Part shown: one piece after another, positions 15,500-24,936 of the stretch
Position numbering within the stretch: position 1 is the stretch's first letter
Layout: every line of letters begins with the position of its first letter
From: DATJLQ01 sp035509415
GTDB taxonomy: Bacteria > Pseudomonadota > Alphaproteobacteria > JACZXZ01
Length of the DNA: 42,831 bases
Assembly: GCA_035509415.1 (NCBI GenBank)
Contig: DATJLQ010000045.1
Span: 1-42,831 of the forward strand
Reading direction: 5' to 3'
Made by a program: the position numbers and the translations under genes
The notes under the pieces: generated by a model
What the model was told of the DNA's origin: nothing
The model's input: only the letters and a program-made list of their open reading frames with translations
Databases searched by the model: none

Positions 15500-15633
15500 G
15501 CGTCTCTCCCTGTTCGGTCCCACGCGCTTCAACCGCGCGCGGATTGGTTTTCGATCGATCGCTTGTGAATAGCAGAGGACGCCCGCTCGGGTCCAGCCGC
15601 CCCATGGGATCGCGGTGCGGCGCTTGCCGAAGA

Positions 15634-16728
15634 TCAAGCCTGACGCGCGCGATGGAGCTGGCCGCCCGAAAGCGGCCGCGCGACCCCCGTGGTGCTCGGC
15701 ACGCTCAAAGGCAGCCCGCGCCGCGCGCGGATTGCGAGCCAGGCGAAGGCCTGGGCCTCGAGCGCGTCGCCCTGCCAGCCGGCCGCCTCCACCGGCTCGA
15801 CCGGGCCTTCGAGCGCTTCGCGAAGCGCCTCCATGAGCGCGCGGTTGTGGCGTCCGCCGCCGGTGACCAGCCAGCGCTTGGGCGGCTCGGGGAAATGGCG
15901 CGCGCCGGCCGCGACCGCGGCGGCGGCGAACGCGGTCAGGGTCGCAGCACCGTCGGCGGGGTCGAGGCGCTCGACCATTCTCCAGGCGAAATCGTCGCGG
16001 TCGAGGGATTTGGGCGGCGGCGCCGCGAAATACGGGTGCTCGAGGAGCGCCGCGAGCAACGCGCGATCGACGCGGCCCGACGCCGCGAGCGCACCGCCCT
16101 CGTCCATCGCGCGGCCCGTGTGCCGGCGCAGCCAATCGTCGAGCGGCGCGTTGGCGGGGCCGGTGTCGAAGGCGATGGGGGCGGCGTCCCCGCCTTCGCG
16201 ATCGGCGCCGATCCAGGTCGCATTCGCGACGCCGCCGAGATTGAGCACCGCAAGCGGCTTCTCGAGCGCCGCCGCGAGGGCGGCGTGATAAAGCGGCGCC
16301 AAGGGTGCGCCCTGCCCGCCTGCGGCCACGTCGGCGCTGCGGAAATCGCTCACCACGTCGATGCCGGTGCGCGCCGCGAGCAAGGCGCCGTCGCCGATCT
16401 GCCAGGTGCGGCCCTCGGCCGGCCGGTGGAGGATGGTGTGGCCGTGGAAGCCGACGAGATCGATCGACGCGCGCTCGATGCCATGGGTCTCGAGAAACCG
16501 CGCGACCGCGTCGGCGTGGGCGAGAGTCACTTCGCGCTCGACCTCGGCGACCGGCCCCGTGCCGCCGAGCACACCGCGCAATCGCGCGCCGAGGGCCGCG
16601 TCGTAGGGGTAGGTCGCGGCCGGGCCCGGCTCGATCGACGCCTCGCCGTCGCTCCGCAACAGGGCCACGTCGATCCCGTCGAGGGACGTGCCGCTCATGA
16701 GTCCGATCGCCCGTGCCGGCAGCTTCAT
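15634..16728 (-). CDS. anmK: Anhydro-N-acetylmuramic acid kinase
   Basis: 364 residues, the usual length. It starts with the family hallmark GLMSGTSLDGIDVALL (residues 9-24). FHGHTILHRP, QIGDGALLAARTGIDVVSDFR, GGQGAPLAP, LNLGGVANAT, FDTGPANAPLDDW and a C-terminal TGGGRHNRALM follow. It belongs to the ASKHA sugar-kinase fold. It opens the 1,6-anhydro ring of anhMurNAc and phosphorylates it, allowing peptidoglycan recycling in the cytoplasm. It is transcribed away from tyrS; the two 5' ends are separated by a repeat-rich 471-base gap. Confidence 0.96.
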   Translation of the reverse strand: MKLPARAIGLMSGTSLDGIDVALLRSDGEASIEPGPAATYPYDAALGARLRGVLGGTGPVAEVEREVTLAHADAVARFLETHGIERASIDLVGFHGHTILHRPAEGRTWQIGDGALLAARTGIDVVSDFRSADVAAGGQGAPLAPLYHAALAAALEKPLAVLNLGGVANATWIGADREGGDAAPIAFDTGPANAPLDDWLRRHTGRAMDEGGALAASGRVDRALLAALLEHPYFAAPPPKSLDRDDFAWRMVERLDPADGAATLTAFAAAAVAAGARHFPEPPKRWLVTGGGRHNRALMEALREALEGPVEPVEAAGWQGDALEAQAFAWLAIRARRGLPLSVPSTTGVARPLSGGQLHRARQA

Positions 16729-16766
16729 CCCGACTCCTACGCCCGCAGATTTTTCCAGTCGCGTCG

Positions 16767-17035
16767 TTCCTCATCCTTCGAGACAGCCGGCGCGCGAAGC
16801 GCGCCCCTTGCCCAAAAAGAGGCGGGCTTTGCCCGCTGCGCCCTCATCCCGAGGAGCTTCAGAAGGAAGCGTCCCGAAGGATGGCGCTGGGGTTCCTCAT
16901 CCTTCGAGACACCCGGCGCGCGAAGCGCGCCCCTTGCCCAAAAAGAGGCGGGCTTTGCCCGCTGCGCCCTCATCCTGAGGAGCTTCCGCAGGAAGCGTCT
17001 CGAAGGATGGCGCTGGGGTTCCTCAGGATGAGGTG
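16767..17035. repeat. Two tandem 126-bp repeat copies plus a fragment of a third
   Basis: Copies at 16767-16892 and 16893-17018 are nearly identical; a third copy is cut after about 17 bases (17019-17035). Each starts with CTCATCCTTCGAGAC and ends with GTCTCGAAGGATG or GTCCCGAAGGATG, which are inverted and can form the base of a long hairpin. A GCGCGCGAAGCGCGC palindrome and a GGCGGGCTTTGCCCGC palindrome lie inside. This is the CATCCTTCGAGAC-type dispersed element seen in many alphaproteobacteria. The gap between anmK and tyrS (16729-17199) holds these copies and no credible gene. Confidence 0.9.
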
Positions 17036-17199
17036 CTCCAATTGCCGCCTTCCGTCCGTCGCATTGTCGCGCGGGGGCGATTGTGCTAAGTCTCGGCCCG
17101 GCCTGCAAGAACTTGCGCTCCCGCGGCTCGGGATGGCGAGGGAATGCGGGCGCCTCCCACGCCCCGCTAAGCCGCCGCAAGGCGACGCCGGACCCGACC

Positions 17200-18453
17200 A
17201 TGGCCCCATACCGCTCCGAGTTCCTGCGCCGAGTCGACGCGCGCGGCTTCGTCCACCAGCTGAGCGAGCCCGAGAAGCTCGACGCGCTGCTCGCGGCGAA
17301 ACGCACCGTCGCCTATATCGGCTTCGATTGCACCGGCCCGAGCCTCCATGTGGGCAGCCTGGTCGGCATCATGCTGCTGCGCCATTTCCAGCAAGCCGGC
17401 CACAAGCCCATCGTGCTCATGGGCGGCGGCACCACCAAGGTCGGCGATCCCTCGGGCAAGGACGACACGCGGAAGCTCCTGACCGAGGCCGAAATCGCGG
17501 CCAACATGGCGAGCATCCGCCGCGTGTTCGCGAATTTCCTCGAATTCGGCCAAGGCCCCACCGACGCCATCATGGCGAACAACGCCGATTGGCTCGACCG
17601 GCTCGAATACATTCCGTTCCTGCGTGAGGTCGGGCGCCATTTCTCGGTCAACCGCATGCTCGACATGGACAGTGTCAAGCTGCGCCTCGAGCGCGAGCAG
17701 CCGCTCTCCTTCCTCGAGTTCAACTACATGGTGCTCCAGGCCTACGACTTCCTCGAGCTCGCGCGGCGCCACGGCTGCGCGCTCCAGATGGGCGGCTCGG
17801 ACCAGTGGGGCAACATCGTGACCGGCATCGATCTCGCGCGCCGGGTCGAGGGGCGCGAGCTCTTTGCGCTGACGACGCCGCTCATCGCGACCGCGGGCGG
17901 TGCCAAGATGGGGAAGACCGCGTCGGGCGCCGTCTGGCTCAACGGCGACATGCTCAGCCCCTACGATTACTGGCAATATTGGCGCAACACCCACGATGCC
18001 GATGTGGGGCGCTTCCTGCGCCTCTTCACCGAGCTCCCGATGGACGAGGTCGCGCGCCTCGAGACGCTCGAAGGCGACGAGATCAACGCAGCCAAGATCG
18101 CCCTCGCCGACGCGGCGACGACGCTGTGCCATGGGCGCGCGGCGGCGGAGTCCGCACGCGAGACCGCGCGCCGCACCTTCGAGGAGGGAGGTGCGGGCGA
18201 CGATTTGCCGAGCCTCGATCTCCCGCGCGCCGAGCTCGAGCAAGGACTGGCCCTCATCGATCTCCTGATGCGCGCCGGCCTCGCCGCGAGCAAGGGCGAG
18301 GCGCGGCGTTTGGTGCGCGGCGGCGGCGCGCGCGTCAACGATCGGGCTGTCACGGACGAGCTCCGCATCGTGAGCGCGCGCGACCTCGGCCCCGACGGCT
18401 CGATCAAGCTGAGTGCGGGCAAGAAGCGGCACGCGTTGGTGAAGCTCCAATAA
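17200..18453 (+). CDS. tyrS: Tyrosyl-tRNA synthetase
   Basis: 417 residues from ATG 17200; an upstream in-frame ATG at 17083 would add 39 residues without family character. Class I signature residues are LHVGS (HIGH-like, His50) and KMGKT (KMSKS-like, residues 236-240). The tyrosine pocket shows in YIGFDCTGPS, MGGSDQWGNIVTGIDL and LEFNYMVLQAYDF. The C-terminal 70 residues form an S4 RNA-binding domain (LIDLLMRAGLAASKGEARRLVRGGGARVND, read in parts). It charges tRNA-Tyr in the cytoplasm. Its stop is only 7 bases from the stop of the convergent YhdP-like gene, leaving no room for a separate terminator. Confidence 0.97.
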   Translation: MAPYRSEFLRRVDARGFVHQLSEPEKLDALLAAKRTVAYIGFDCTGPSLHVGSLVGIMLLRHFQQAGHKPIVLMGGGTTKVGDPSGKDDTRKLLTEAEIAANMASIRRVFANFLEFGQGPTDAIMANNADWLDRLEYIPFLREVGRHFSVNRMLDMDSVKLRLEREQPLSFLEFNYMVLQAYDFLELARRHGCALQMGGSDQWGNIVTGIDLARRVEGRELFALTTPLIATAGGAKMGKTASGAVWLNGDMLSPYDYWQYWRNTHDADVGRFLRLFTELPMDEVARLETLEGDEINAAKIALADAATTLCHGRAAAESARETARRTFEEGGAGDDLPSLDLPRAELEQGLALIDLLMRAGLAASKGEARRLVRGGGARVNDRAVTDELRIVSARDLGPDGSIKLSAGKKRHALVKLQ

Positions 18454-18460
18454 CGCGCAG

Positions 18461-21400
18461 CTATTTGACGCCCTGGGTCGGCGCGGTGCCCGGCGTCGGC
18501 ATGCTCTGGCTGCTCGGCGCCGACGGCGCACTTTGCGCCGCGGCCGGCGGCGCGTCGACGGGCGCGGCGGGCGCCGGAGCCGGCGCGGGCGCGGTTGGTG
18601 CGAGAGCCGGCGTCGGCGCAAGCGCCGCACCGGGCGGCGTCGTAGCGCCATTGCCGCCGCCGCTCGTGAACACGTCGAGGAGCCGGCGCAGGATGCCGGG
18701 GGCGAGCGCGCTCAAGGGATTGACCGAGACGTTCGGATTGTCGAGGCTGCCGGTCGCCGTGTAGGTGGCCGCGAACACGCCGCCGCCCTTGGGCCCGACC
18801 AGGATGCTGCCCAGGACCGGAATGTTGCCCAACAGGCTGTTGAGCGTGTAGATCGGCACCACCGTGCCGTTGATGTCGATCGTGTTGGCGTCGAGGTCGA
18901 GCCCGCCCTCGAAGGTGAGGCCGAGCTCGGAGCCCGCGGTGCGCCCGTCGGCGATGCGCACCTCTCCGCCGGTCTTGACGAACGAGCCTTGCATCGAGGA
19001 GAACGCGATGCCGCGCCCGCCGAGCTGGTTCATGATTCCGGTGAGCGACGCGAGTGTCAGCAGCTTCGCCATGAAGGGCGCGTTGGTGAGCCGGTAATCG
19101 TCGATGCGGAAGCTGCCCGAGAGTGGGGCGAGCGGCTTCTTGTCGTCGAACGTGCCGCCGACCTTGAGCTTCCCTCCCACCATGCTGTCGAGGATGCCGA
19201 GGATGTCGACCGTCTGGCCCGCGTCGGCCGAGGTGAAATTGAGCGCCCGGCCCTTGGGCGCGGATGCGATCTGGAGCTCGACGGCGGCACCGCTCGGGGT
19301 CGCGGCAACGACCGCGGCGCGCGCGACGTGGAGCCCGTCATCGTCGAGGGTGCCCTTGGCGTCGGCGAGTGCGAGCTTCGAGCTGTCGCTGAGCCAGAGC
19401 TTGCCGAGGTCGAGGGCGATCGCGAGGCGCGGTCCGCGCGCGTTCGGGTTTTCGTTCTTGTCGCCCTTGAGGAAGCCCGCCGCGTCGAAGGATGCGCCCG
19501 TGACCGAGACCCGGTAGGTGCCGTCCGGCCCGCGCGCGACGGTGCCGGCCGCGTGGGTGCGGCCGAAATCGAGCGCCTTGAAGTCGGCCGTGCGCAAGCC
19601 GCCCTTGTCGTCGAATACGACGTTGCCGTCGACCGCGAGGCCGGGCCCGTCGAGGCGCAGCTCGCGGATCGCCGCGAGCCGGTCGCCCTTGAGCTCGAGC
19701 AAGAGATGCCCGGTCGCGGCCGTGCCCGGCTTCTTGCGCCAGGCGAAGTGCGGCGGCACCAAGGTCGCGTCCTTGAGGTCGAGGTCGAGCGCCACCTCGG
19801 TCGCGTGGCCGAGCCGGCCGCCGCTCGTGAGCACCAGGTGCGTCGGCACCGGGCCCGAGACGAGGCCCGCGGGAATGAGGTCGAGCTTCGATTGGAGCTT
19901 GTCGTCGACCACCGCCTTGACCTCGATGCGGCGCGTGGGCGCGCCGCGCCCAGCGCGGCCGGCGGCGAAGGATTCGTCCCAGGCGAGCGTCATCGGCGTG
20001 CCCTCGAGGGACGCGATGCCGGCGACACTCATGCCCTCCTTGTTGAGGCGCAGCTTGAGATCGCCGTTGGTCAAATCGTGGCCCAGGAAAATGCGCGCGA
20101 GCCCCACCTGCTCGAGATTGGACGCGGCCGCGATCTTCACGTTGGCGAGCTTGAGGTCCTTGACGAGCGGAAACTCGAAGCGGAGGCGCGTCGCCATCAC
20201 GCCGGTGGTGGTCTTCGCGTCGAGGCCGAGCGCCGAGCCGTAGCCGAGGGGCGGCGTGTCGATGAGCCGGAGCGCGCCGCCGAGCGGTCCGCGGATCACG
20301 AGCTCGATGTCGATCGCCTGGTCCTCGACGTCGAGGCCGGTGATGAGCACGTTGCCCTGGTCGACGTTGAGGCCCTCGACGCTCCCGCTCTTGAGCGCGA
20401 TGGTCATCGATTTCCGGTCGAACTGGATGTCGCCGTCAACGCCGGTCACGGGCGGCATCTTGCCGAGATAATGCACGTCGACGCCCGCGACCCGCATGGT
20501 GCCCGCGAGCTTGTTGAGCGTCACGTCCGCGGGATTGGCGGCGCGGTCGCTCAGATCCATGGTCGCGTGCACGCTCTCGATCGTGCCGCGCGAGAGATTG
20601 TGGACGATCCAGTCGCGCGCGTGGGGGGCGACGCTCGCGGGCCAGCGCGCGGGCAGCCCATCGACCGAGAAATCGCGCCCGTCGAGCGTGAGGAGCGCGC
20701 GCGCGTCGCCGCCGAGTCCGGTCGCGCTGCCCGAGAGCGTGATCGCGGGGCCCGCGCGATCGGCGCTCGCCGCGTCCGGCGCGCCGAGCTCGAGCGTCGC
20801 CTGGTCGAGCGTCACGGCGCTGCCGCGGTCGCTCACCTCGCCCTTGGCCTCGAGGCCGCGGATCGCGACCGCGTGGTCGTAGAGCTCGGGCAGCGAGACG
20901 CTGCCCGCCCCGCCCATGACCTCGAAATCGGCGTGCTCGAGCGTGCGGTCGGCGCCGAACTTCGCCTCGATCTTGCCGCTGAGCGGGAGAGCCACGCGCG
21001 CGAGCGGTGCCAGCTCGGGGGCGAGGTGCGTGAAGGCCGCGGGCTCGAGCTTGTCGAAGGAAATGCCGAGGCTCGCGTCGCGCGTCGCCGCGTCGTAGAG
21101 CCCCGCCGCGACCACGTGGCTCTCGACGCCCGCGACCGTGAGCGTGAGCGAGGCGCTCGCCTGGATGCCCTCGGGATCGCGCACGAAGGCGAGATGGCTG
21201 AGGCGCGCCTTCCAGGACGTGTCCCAGTGGCTGTCCTCGATCACGAGGTCGGCGTCGGTGATGGCGATCTCGCGCAGATAGCTCAAGGGCCGGCCGGGAT
21301 CGGCGCGTTGCAGCATGTCGTCGATCAGGAGCGGCACCACGTCGGGGGCCCCTTGCGCGAGCGCCTCGTCGGAGAGCTGGAGATCGACCATGCCTTGGGC

Positions 21401-21817
21401 GCCGCGCCGGAGATGCACGTGGCCGCCGAACACCTCGAGCGAGGTGGGTGCTAGCACGCCCTGGACCAACGCGCGCACGCTGAAGCCGACCGCGATCTCG
21501 GGCAGCGTCGCGAGCGCCTTGTTCTGGTTGTCGAGCACGTGCACGCCCACCACGTGAAGCGCCACCGGCTCGCGCCAGCCGGACCAGACCAGGACGGTGC
21601 GGTCGAATTTGACCTTGACGCCGTGGTTCGGGGAATCGAGCGCCTGCTCGACATAGGGCGTGAGGAAGTCGAGCGAGATCGGCCCCTGGGACAGGCGCCA
21701 GGCGAGGAGGCCGCCCGCGATCGCGATGCCCGCCACGAGCGTGCCGACGATCTCCAGAAGCACGGTGGCCGAGCGCTTGAGCACCTGCGGTAGAGCCTCC
21801 TGTCGCGCACGCCGCAC
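18461..21817 (-). CDS. YhdP/AsmA-like envelope protein (DUF3971, AsmA_2)
   Basis: About 1118 residues from a GTG at 21817. The frame stays open to an ATG at 22090, but that would lie 180 bases inside glnE, so the true start is uncertain. After a short basic N-terminus comes one membrane segment (LLEIVGTLVAGIAIAGGLLAW). Then comes GPISLDFLTPYVEQAL, typical of DUF3971 proteins, a long beta-rich periplasmic region, and a C-terminal AsmA_2-type part (VPIYTLNSLLGNIPVLGSIL). The last 70 residues are Ala/Pro/Thr-rich low complexity. YhdP/TamB/AsmA proteins are long bridge-like proteins implicated in moving phospholipids to the outer membrane. Divergent from glnE. Confidence 0.9.
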   Translation of the reverse strand: MRRARQEALPQVLKRSATVLLEIVGTLVAGIAIAGGLLAWRLSQGPISLDFLTPYVEQALDSPNHGVKVKFDRTVLVWSGWREPVALHVVGVHVLDNQNKALATLPEIAVGFSVRALVQGVLAPTSLEVFGGHVHLRRGAQGMVDLQLSDEALAQGAPDVVPLLIDDMLQRADPGRPLSYLREIAITDADLVIEDSHWDTSWKARLSHLAFVRDPEGIQASASLTLTVAGVESHVVAAGLYDAATRDASLGISFDKLEPAAFTHLAPELAPLARVALPLSGKIEAKFGADRTLEHADFEVMGGAGSVSLPELYDHAVAIRGLEAKGEVSDRGSAVTLDQATLELGAPDAASADRAGPAITLSGSATGLGGDARALLTLDGRDFSVDGLPARWPASVAPHARDWIVHNLSRGTIESVHATMDLSDRAANPADVTLNKLAGTMRVAGVDVHYLGKMPPVTGVDGDIQFDRKSMTIALKSGSVEGLNVDQGNVLITGLDVEDQAIDIELVIRGPLGGALRLIDTPPLGYGSALGLDAKTTTGVMATRLRFEFPLVKDLKLANVKIAAASNLEQVGLARIFLGHDLTNGDLKLRLNKEGMSVAGIASLEGTPMTLAWDESFAAGRAGRGAPTRRIEVKAVVDDKLQSKLDLIPAGLVSGPVPTHLVLTSGGRLGHATEVALDLDLKDATLVPPHFAWRKKPGTAATGHLLLELKGDRLAAIRELRLDGPGLAVDGNVVFDDKGGLRTADFKALDFGRTHAAGTVARGPDGTYRVSVTGASFDAAGFLKGDKNENPNARGPRLAIALDLGKLWLSDSSKLALADAKGTLDDDGLHVARAAVVAATPSGAAVELQIASAPKGRALNFTSADAGQTVDILGILDSMVGGKLKVGGTFDDKKPLAPLSGSFRIDDYRLTNAPFMAKLLTLASLTGIMNQLGGRGIAFSSMQGSFVKTGGEVRIADGRTAGSELGLTFEGGLDLDANTIDINGTVVPIYTLNSLLGNIPVLGSILVGPKGGGVFAATYTATGSLDNPNVSVNPLSALAPGILRRLLDVFTSGGGNGATTPPGAALAPTPALAPTAPAPAPAPAAPVDAPPAAAQSAPSAPSSQSMPTPGTAPTQGVK

Positions 21818-21908
21818 CGCCCGACGAGGCTTGACCGTCGGACGGGCTTCGCGCAGCTTGGGTCCGCGCGGTCCGGGTTGGACGGCGCCCCATGGGGACG
21901 TAGCCTCG

Positions 21909-24900
21909 GTGACCTTCTTAACCGATTTATCGCGCTTGCCCAAGGCGGCCGATCGAGGCCGCGCCGCCGTCGGGCTCGCCCATTGGGCCGAGCGCGCCGA
22001 GGCCTCGGGCGACGCCACGCTCGCGGCCGAAGCGACCAAGCTCGCGGCCGACCCCGCCGCGCGGCGCATCCTCGAGTCGCTGTTCGGCAACAGCCCCTAT
22101 CTCACCCATTGCGTGCTGGCCGAGCTCGGCTTCGCGATCGAGCTCCTGGAACGCGGCCCGGACGCGGCCTTCGAGGCGGCCTTGGCGCTCGCGCGCGGCG
22201 CCGACTCTCCCGCGGCCGCGACCGAGGCGATCATGACGGCGCTCCGGGTCGCGAAGCGGCGCGCGGCCCTCGCGATCGCGCTCGCCGACATCGCGGAGCT
22301 GTGGCCCCTCGAGCGCGTCACGACGTCGCTCTCCGAGCTCGCGGGCACCGCGCTACGCGTCGCCGTGCGCCATCTCCTGCGCAACGCCGCGGCGCGGGGG
22401 TGGCTCACGCTCCCCGACGCCGAGGATCCGGAGCGCGGCTCGGGCTTCATCGTGCTCGGATTGGGGAAGCTCGGCGCCCACGAGCTCAACTACTCGAGCG
22501 ACATCGATCTCGTCGTGCTCTACGACGACGAGCGCATCGCGACGCGCGAGCCCGACGAGCTCAACGACCGCTTCGTCCGCCTCACGCGCGAGCTGGTGCG
22601 CATCCTTCAGGAGCGCACCCACGACGGCTACGTGTTCCGTACCGATCTGCGGCTGCGGCCGGATCCGGGGGCGACGCCGATCGCGATTTCGACGCGCGCG
22701 GCCGAGACCTATTACGAGAGCCTGGGCCAGAACTGGGAGCGCGCGGCCTTCATCAAGGCGCGTATCCTCGCGGGCGACGGCGAGGCGGGCGAGGCGTTCC
22801 TCGCGGCGCTGCGGCCCTTCATTTGGCGCAAGCACCTCGACTTCGCGGCGATCCAGGACATCCACTCGATCAAGCGCCAGATCTACGCCCATCGCGGCGG
22901 GGCGCGCATCGCGGTCGCCGGGCACAACGTCAAGCTCGGGCGCGGCGGCATCCGCGAGATCGAGTTCTTCGCCCAAACCCAGCAGCTCATCTGGGGCGGG
23001 CGCGAGCCCGCGATGCGCGTACGCAGCACCGAGGCAGCCCTCGCCGCCCTCGTCGCCGGCGGCCACGTCACGCGCGCGGCGGCGGACCAGCTGAGCGCGA
23101 GCTACGCGTTCCTCCGCAAGGTCGAGCACCGGCTCCAGATGATCGACGACGAGCAGACCCACGAGCTTCCGAAGAAGCCCGAGGCGCTCTCAGCCCTCGC
23201 GATTTTCCTGGGATATCCCGACGCCGACGCCTTCGCGGCCGCGCTCGTGAAGCATTTGCGCCAGGTCGAGGAGCACTACGCCCGTCTCTTCGAGGAGGCG
23301 CCCGATCTCGGGGCCGCGCGCGGCAATCTCGTCTTCACCGGCGGCGAGCACGATCCCGGCACCCTCGAGACCATCGCCAAGCTCGGCTTCGCCGAGCCCG
23401 AGCGCGCCTCTTCCATCATCCGCGGCTGGCATCACGGCCGCTACCGCGCCATGCGCTCGACGCGCGCGCGCGAGCTCCTGACCGAGCTCACCCCGGCCTT
23501 GCTCGGCGAGCTCGCGAAGGCGGTCGATCCGGACGCGGCCCTCCTGAGCTTCGACGGATTCCTCGGCCGGCTTCCCGCGGGCGTGCAGCTCTTCTCGCTG
23601 TTCTACGCGAACCCGACGCTTTTGGGCCTGGTCGCCGAGATCATGGGCTCGGCACCGCGCCTCGCCGACCAACTCGCCCAGCACCCGCTCCTGCTCGACG
23701 CCGTGCTCGCGAGCGATTTCTTCAAGCCGCTCCCCGAGCGCGCAACGCTCGCGGCGTCCCTCGCCGACGCGCTCGTCCAGGCGACCGACTTCCAGGACGT
23801 GCTCGACATCGTGCGCCGCTGGTGCAACGACCGGCGCTTCCAGGTCGGCGTCCAGATGCTGCGCGGCACCCTAGACCCCGAGGCGGCCGGCCCCGTGCTC
23901 GCCGACATCGCGGACTGCGCGGTGGGGTCGCTCATCGAGCCCGTGATCGAGGAGCTCGCCGAAAGCCACGGGCGCATGCCGAAGGGCAAATTCGCGGTCA
24001 TCGCGTTGGGCAAGATGGGCGGACGCGAGATGACGATCACGTCCGACCTCGATCTTCTTTTCGTCTACGCGGTGCCCGAGGGCGTGGAGGGCTCGGACGG
24101 ACGCCGGCCGTTGGCACCGAGCCAATATTACGCGCGCCTGTGCCAGCGCCTCCTGAGCGCGATCACGGTCCAGACCGGCGAGGGCCGGCTCTACGACGTC
24201 GACATGCGCCTGCGCCCCTCGGGCGACCAGGGGCCGGTCGCGACCTCGCTCGAGGGCTTCCTCGAATATCAGCGCCGGAACGCCTGGACCTGGGAGCACA
24301 TGGCATTGACGCGCGCGCGCGTCGCGGCCGCCGCACCCGACTTCGCGGCCGCCATCGAGGCGGGCTTGCGCGCGGTCCTCACCGAGCCGCGCGACGCGGA
24401 CAATCTCCTCCTCGACGTCTACGAGATGCGGGGGCGCATCGAGCGCAGCTTTCCGGTCAAGAACCTCTGGGAGGGAAAGCGCGTGCGCGGCGGCCTGGTC
24501 GATCTCGAGTTCATCGCGCAATATTTCGAGTTGCGTCACGCGCACGCGCATCCCGAGGTGCTGAGCGCCAACACGAGCGACGCTTTCGAGCGCCTGAAGC
24601 GCGCGGGCGCGCTCGATGCGAAGATCGCCGACGAGCTCGTGGCCGCGACGCGCCTCTGGCGCCGCGTCCAGGGCATCACGCGCCTCGCCGCCGAGCGCGA
24701 GTTCGACGAGGAGAAGGCGCCCGATGGCCTCCGCCGCATCGTGGCGCGCGCGGCGGACGCGGTCGATTTCGACGCCCTCAAGGTCAAGCTCGCGGCGAGC
24801 GCCGGCTTGGTCAAGCGCCGCTTCGCCTCGCTCATCGAGACGCCGGCCAAGAAGCTCTCGGGCGGCGACGCGCCGCGCGATCCCGAATCCCAATCCGCGC

Positions 24901-24911
24901 GCGCCAAATAG
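21909..24911 (+). CDS. glnE: Bifunctional glutamine synthetase adenylyltransferase / adenylyl-removing enzyme
   Basis: 1000 residues from GTG 21909, the only plausible start before conserved sequence; no clear ribosome site is visible. Two nucleotidyltransferase domains are present. The N-terminal (adenylyl-removing) one has GLGKLGAHELNYSSDIDLVV with Asp198 and Asp200. The C-terminal (adenylylating) one has ALGKMGGREMTITSDLDLLF with Asp713 and Asp715. Each is followed by a helical GlnD-like linker, and RLRPSGDQGP and EHMALTRAR are also seen. The enzyme adjusts glutamine synthetase activity in response to nitrogen status through PII. bcp follows 25 bases later, a common alphaproteobacterial pair. 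Its first bases overlap the open 5' extension of the YhdP-like gene. Confidence 0.95.
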   Translation: MTFLTDLSRLPKAADRGRAAVGLAHWAERAEASGDATLAAEATKLAADPAARRILESLFGNSPYLTHCVLAELGFAIELLERGPDAAFEAALALARGADSPAAATEAIMTALRVAKRRAALAIALADIAELWPLERVTTSLSELAGTALRVAVRHLLRNAAARGWLTLPDAEDPERGSGFIVLGLGKLGAHELNYSSDIDLVVLYDDERIATREPDELNDRFVRLTRELVRILQERTHDGYVFRTDLRLRPDPGATPIAISTRAAETYYESLGQNWERAAFIKARILAGDGEAGEAFLAALRPFIWRKHLDFAAIQDIHSIKRQIYAHRGGARIAVAGHNVKLGRGGIREIEFFAQTQQLIWGGREPAMRVRSTEAALAALVAGGHVTRAAADQLSASYAFLRKVEHRLQMIDDEQTHELPKKPEALSALAIFLGYPDADAFAAALVKHLRQVEEHYARLFEEAPDLGAARGNLVFTGGEHDPGTLETIAKLGFAEPERASSIIRGWHHGRYRAMRSTRARELLTELTPALLGELAKAVDPDAALLSFDGFLGRLPAGVQLFSLFYANPTLLGLVAEIMGSAPRLADQLAQHPLLLDAVLASDFFKPLPERATLAASLADALVQATDFQDVLDIVRRWCNDRRFQVGVQMLRGTLDPEAAGPVLADIADCAVGSLIEPVIEELAESHGRMPKGKFAVIALGKMGGREMTITSDLDLLFVYAVPEGVEGSDGRRPLAPSQYYARLCQRLLSAITVQTGEGRLYDVDMRLRPSGDQGPVATSLEGFLEYQRRNAWTWEHMALTRARVAAAAPDFAAAIEAGLRAVLTEPRDADNLLLDVYEMRGRIERSFPVKNLWEGKRVRGGLVDLEFIAQYFELRHAHAHPEVLSANTSDAFERLKRAGALDAKIADELVAATRLWRRVQGITRLAAEREFDEEKAPDGLRRIVARAADAVDFDALKVKLAASAGLVKRRFASLIETPAKKLSGGDAPRDPESQSARAK

Positions 24912-24936
24912 CGCGCCCATTTACCAGGAGGACATC

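Noticed and set aside
18533..21454. 973-residue forward frame over the YhdP-like gene
   Set aside because: Composed almost entirely of R, E, A, V, D and G; the antisense gene carries recognisable family sequence.
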